From the NCBI RefSeq assembly GCF_004793475.1, contig NZ_SRYZ01000013.1, positions 1-64,000 of the forward strand: a stretch of 64,000 nt of DNA, read 5' to 3'. The notes under the pieces were generated by a model. It was given only the letters and a program-made list of their open reading frames with translations, made no database searches and had not been told where the DNA came from. Positions 60,961 through 64,000 of this stretch are shown here, piece after piece. The number at the start of each line of letters is the position of its first letter. Position 1 is the first letter of the stretch. Source of the stretch: Bacteroides muris (ex Afrizal et al. 2022) (GTDB taxonomy: Bacteria; Bacteroidota; Bacteroidia; Bacteroidales; Bacteroidaceae). Both the position numbers and the translations under genes were made by a program.

Positions 60961-61890
60961 ATGGAAACCAAATCTACGCTCTATAATGAGTTCCCTCTTT
61001 TTCTGAAGCGATATTTTTCCTATAAGGTACAGAAAATATCGCTGAATGCCGGTTTTACGTGCCCCAACCGGGATGGAAACAAAGGAGTCGGCGGTTGCAC
61101 CTATTGTAACAACCAGACCTTCAACCCCGATTATTGCCGTACGGAGAAATCCATTACCCGTCAGCTGGAAGAGGGCAAGCAGTTCTTTGCGCACAAATAT
61201 CCTGGTATGAAGTATCTCGCTTATTTCCAGGCTTATACCAATACGTATGGTGAGCTGGAAGACCTGAAGCGGAAATACGAGGAGGCCTTGTCGGCAGATG
61301 GAGTGGTGGGGTTGGTTATCGGCACCCGTCCGGACTGTATGCCTGACAGCTTGCTGAACTATCTGGAAGAGATGAACCGACATACATTCCTTTTAGTGGA
61401 GTACGGCATAGAGAGTACCGACGACAAGACGCTCTGCCGAATCAATCGCGGACATACTTTCTGTGCTACCGCTGATGCGGTGGAAAGAACCGCTTCGCGT
61501 GGAATCCTGACCGGTGGACATGTCATCCTTGGACTGCCGGGCGAGACGCATGAAAGTATCGTTGCACAAGCCAGTGTGTTGTCCCGTCTGCCACTCACTA
61601 CCTTGAAGATGCATCAGCTACAACTGATAAGGGACACCCGTATGGCTCTGGAGTATCGGCAGCATCCCGAAGATTTCCATCTGTTTAATGTGGAGGAATA
61701 TATCGATCTCGTGATAGACTATGTCGAGCATTTGCGGCCGGACTTGGTGCTGGAGCGCTTCGTCTCCCAGTCTCCTAAGGATCTGCTCATTGCACCCGAC
61801 TGGGGATTGAAAAATTATGAATTTAATCACCGGGTTCAAAAAAGAATGAAAGAACTCGGTGCATATCAGGGAAAGAAGTATGAAATGTGA
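60961..61890 (+). CDS. TIGR01212-type radical SAM protein
   Basis: 309 residues. The N-terminus has the family's cluster motif CPNRDGNKGVGGCTYCNN, in which three cysteines (C-x11-C-x2-C) bind the [4Fe-4S] cluster, wider than the usual C-x3-C-x2-C. Further landmarks: KYLAYFQAYTNTYGELEDLK, GTRPDCMPDSLLNYLEEM, LVEYGIESTDDKTL and HVILGLPGETHES. The family (YhcC-like) is widespread but its reaction is not settled; Elp3-like relatives suggest a nucleic-acid or metabolite modification. It is single-gene, with fprA starting 61 bases later behind its own -7 box. Confidence 0.92.
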   Translation: METKSTLYNEFPLFLKRYFSYKVQKISLNAGFTCPNRDGNKGVGGCTYCNNQTFNPDYCRTEKSITRQLEEGKQFFAHKYPGMKYLAYFQAYTNTYGELEDLKRKYEEALSADGVVGLVIGTRPDCMPDSLLNYLEEMNRHTFLLVEYGIESTDDKTLCRINRGHTFCATADAVERTASRGILTGGHVILGLPGETHESIVAQASVLSRLPLTTLKMHQLQLIRDTRMALEYRQHPEDFHLFNVEEYIDLVIDYVEHLRPDLVLERFVSQSPKDLLIAPDWGLKNYEFNHRVQKRMKELGAYQGKKYEM

Positions 61891-61901
61891 GAAAAAAGAA
61901 T

Positions 61902-61909
61902 TATTTTTG
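61902..61909 (+). promoter_or_regulatory. -7 box of the flavodiiron gene
   Basis: TATTTTTG, 42 bases before the ATG at 61952; -33 not clear. Confidence 0.45.
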
Positions 61910-61951
61910 CCGCAACTTTAAATGTGGAATCAATCTAAATAAAGAATAGTT

Positions 61952-63151
61952 ATGAACCCAAAAACAATGATAAAGGGAAAAATCCACTATGTGGGAGTGA
62001 ATGACCGCAATAAGCATTTGTTCGAAGGCATGTGGCCGTTACCGTATGGAGTTTCCTACAACTCTTACTTGATAGACGATGAAACGGTCGCCCTGGTCGA
62101 TACGGTAGACGCCTGCTATTTCGAGGTATACCTACGCAAAATAAAGAGCATCATTGGTGAGCGTCCCATTCAATATCTTATCATCAATCATATGGAGCCG
62201 GACCATTCGGGTTCCATCCGTCTGATAAAGCAGCATTATCCGGACATCGTCATCGTGGGCAACAAGCAGACTTTCGGCATGATTGAAGGTTTTTATGGCG
62301 TGACGGGCGAGCAGTATATGGTGAAGGACGAGGATTTTCTGGCTTTGGGGCATCATAAACTCCGTTTCTATATGACTCCGATGGTGCACTGGCCCGAAAC
62401 GATGATGACTTTTGACGAAACGGAAGGAGTCCTTTTCGCTGGTGACGGTTTCGGCTGTTTCGGCACTGTGGACGGAGGTTTCCTCGATACGCGCATCAAT
62501 CTGGACAGATATTGGGAGGAAATGGTACGTTATTATTCCAACATCGTGGGTAAATATGGTTCTCCGGTGCAGAAAGCGCTGGCCAAGCTGGGCGGTCTGC
62601 CCATCTCCACCATTTGCTCTACGCACGGGCCGGTATGGACAGAAAATATATCCAAGGTTATCGGCATCTACGACAAGCTGAGCCGCTACGCCGCTGACGA
62701 AGGTGTGGTCATTGTTTACGGCTCCATGTACGGCAACACGGAACAGATGGCGGAAGCCATTGCGGCGGAACTTTCAGCACAAGGCATCAAGAACATCGTG
62801 ATGCACAATGTGAGCAAGAGCAATCCTTCTTATATCATTGCCGATATCTTCAAGTATCGCGGACTTATTATTGGCAGTCCCACATACAGCAACCAGATTT
62901 ATCCTGAGATAGAATCCTTGCTTTCCAAAATTCTGGTACGCGAAGTGAAGGGACGTTATCTGGGATACTTCGGCTCCTTCTGCTGGGCGGGTGCTGCCGT
63001 GAAGCGTATGAACGAGTTTGCCGAAAAGAGCAAGTTCGAGATTGTGGGCGACCCGGTAGAGATGAAGCAGGCCATGAAGGACATTACTTACGAACAATGT
63101 GAAAATCTGGCACGTGCCATGGCGGAGCGTTTGAAGAAGGATAGGAAGTGA
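61952..63151 (+). CDS. FprA family A-type flavodiiron protein
   Basis: 399 residues. A metallo-beta-lactamase-like diiron domain comes first (INHMEPDHSGSIRL with H-x-E-x-D-H ligands, MVHWPETMMTFDE, AGDGFGCFG, STHGPVW) and a flavodoxin domain second (VIVYGSMYGNTEQMAEAI, GSPTYSNQIYPEIE, YFGSFCWAGAAVKRM). It reduces O2 to water or NO to N2O with electrons from rubredoxin or NADH partners, protecting the anaerobe from oxygen. No rubredoxin gene is seen nearby. nagB follows after 55 bases with no promoter consensus, so it may be on the same transcript. Confidence 0.95.
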   Translation: MNPKTMIKGKIHYVGVNDRNKHLFEGMWPLPYGVSYNSYLIDDETVALVDTVDACYFEVYLRKIKSIIGERPIQYLIINHMEPDHSGSIRLIKQHYPDIVIVGNKQTFGMIEGFYGVTGEQYMVKDEDFLALGHHKLRFYMTPMVHWPETMMTFDETEGVLFAGDGFGCFGTVDGGFLDTRINLDRYWEEMVRYYSNIVGKYGSPVQKALAKLGGLPISTICSTHGPVWTENISKVIGIYDKLSRYAADEGVVIVYGSMYGNTEQMAEAIAAELSAQGIKNIVMHNVSKSNPSYIIADIFKYRGLIIGSPTYSNQIYPEIESLLSKILVREVKGRYLGYFGSFCWAGAAVKRMNEFAEKSKFEIVGDPVEMKQAMKDITYEQCENLARAMAERLKKDRK

Positions 63152-63206
63152 CAAAAATTAAAATAGAGAGTTACCCCTAATTTATTAACCTAATAAAACA
63201 ATCACA

Positions 63207-64000
63207 ATGAGACTAATCATTCAACCGGATTATCAATCCGTGTCAAAGTGGGCGGCACATTATGTAGCTGCCAAGATTAAGGCCGCTAATCCGACGCCTG
63301 AAAAACCGTTTGTGTTGGGATGTCCCACCGGCTCTTCTCCGCTGGGCATGTACAAGGAACTTATCGACCTGAACAAGAAAGGCATCGTGTCTTTCCAGAA
63401 CGTAGTGACTTTCAATATGGACGAGTATGTAGGTTTGCCCAAGGAACATCCCGAAAGCTACTATTCCTTCATGTGGAACAACTTCTTCAGCCATATAGAC
63501 ATCAAGCCGGAGAACACCAATATCCTGAACGGCAACGCTGCTGATCTGGATGCCGAGTGTGCACGCTATGAAGAGAAAATCAAGTCCTACGGTGGCATCG
63601 ACCTCTTCATGGGCGGTATCGGCCCCGACGGACATATCGCTTTCAACGAGCCGGGTTCTTCTCTTTCGTCACGCACCCGTCAGAAGACATTGACTACCGA
63701 TACCATCATTGCCAATTCCCGTTTCTTCGACAATGACGTGAACAAGGTACCCAAGACTGCCCTGACCGTCGGTGTGGGTACTGTGCTCAGCGCCCGCGAG
63801 GTGATGATTATCGTAAACGGACACAACAAGGCACGTGCCCTCTATCATGCAGTCGAGGGACCTGTGATGCAGATGTGGACTATCAGCGCGTTGCAGATGC
63901 ACGAAAAGGGAATCATTGTTGCTGATGACGCTGCTACCGATGAATTGAAAGTGGGTACTTACCGCTATTTTAAAGATATTGAGGCGGAGCATCTGGATGC
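63207..64000 (+). CDS. nagB: Glucosamine-6-phosphate deaminase, 3' end outside the window
   Basis: The frame starts at ATG 63207 ([20 protein letters not shown]) and is open to the end of the window, about 264 residues of a protein near 270. It turns glucosamine-6-phosphate into fructose-6-phosphate and ammonia. Landmarks: [17 protein letters not shown] (phosphate loop), [12 protein letters not shown], and [20 protein letters not shown] with the catalytic aspartate and histidine. In gut Bacteroides it works in the use of amino sugars from mucin and glycosaminoglycans. Confidence 0.96.
   Translation, partial: MRLIIQPDYQSVSKWAAHYVAAKIKAANPTPEKPFVLGCPTGSSPLGMYKELIDLNKKGIVSFQNVVTFNMDEYVGLPKEHPESYYSFMWNNFFSHIDIKPENTNILNGNAADLDAECARYEEKIKSYGGIDLFMGGIGPDGHIAFNEPGSSLSSRTRQKTLTTDTIIANSRFFDNDVNKVPKTALTVGVGTVLSAREVMIIVNGHNKARALYHAVEGPVMQMWTISALQMHEKGIIVADDAATDELKVGTYRYFKDIEAEHLD

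Overview
The window is an ordinary stretch of chromosome from a Bacteroidales bacterium, most likely Bacteroides or a close relative. Evidence visible in the sequence: promoters of the TTTG-N19/20-TAnnTTTG type; a complex I operon with a fused nuoCD and no nuoE, nuoF or nuoG; a MurF-alanine racemase fusion; a long HU-related protein; a GSCFA protein; a FecR/ECF sigma pair; and a carboxypeptidase-like/beta-barrel outer-membrane receptor. No rRNA, tRNA, CRISPR array or intact insertion sequence was seen.

Layout. 0-5.2 kb: a frameshifted outer-membrane receptor, an Rpn/PD-(D/E)XK protein with an EGRA repeat tail, and pepD. 5.3-5.8 kb: a self-contained unit (promoter, two tiny related ORFs, terminator). 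5.9-15.2 kb: a giant alpha-2-macroglobulin-like protein, a DUF1573 protein, meaB, a Crp/Fnr regulator and a relic copy of the meaB 3' end. 15.2-21.2 kb: a small beta-barrel, a DMT exporter, an AAA ATPase plus DUF4435 (TOPRIM) pair, an MscS channel and an HU-like protein. 21.4-32.0 kb (minus strand): the ten-gene nuo operon, probably headed by a small secreted protein. 32.1-37 kb (minus): dxs, trkA, trkH. 37.0-38.2 kb: a repeat-rich gap and a decayed locus with fragments of an outer-membrane barrel and a C39-peptidase ABC exporter. 38.3-46.5 kb: GSCFA, murF-alr, tatA, tatC and a Dna2-like nuclease-helicase. 46.8-50.9 kb (minus): a uronate module of a galactitol-type PTS EIIC, an exported KduI and a hexuronate MFS carrier behind one clear promoter. 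51.4-54.4 kb: ECF sigma factor, shortened FecR-type anti-sigma factor, exported metallophosphoesterase and a HAD phosphatase. 54.4-64 kb: a 22-bp-period palindrome array between divergent promoters, fabI, rsmI, a membrane protein with a degenerate Nudix-like domain, lipA, a DPP-IV-type peptidase, a radical SAM protein, a flavodiiron protein and the start of nagB.

Most genes are core metabolism and envelope functions. The less expected material is small or intergenic: the paired mini-ORFs at 5.47-5.71 kb, the TTGCAG array at 54.56-54.69 kb, short word-like inverted repeats that differ from gap to gap (one family has entered coding sequence), the AAA/DUF4435 pair that resembles the two halves of PARIS-type defence, and the exported KduI beside an orphan PTS permease. 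Functional statements are inferred from motifs read by eye; no database search was run.
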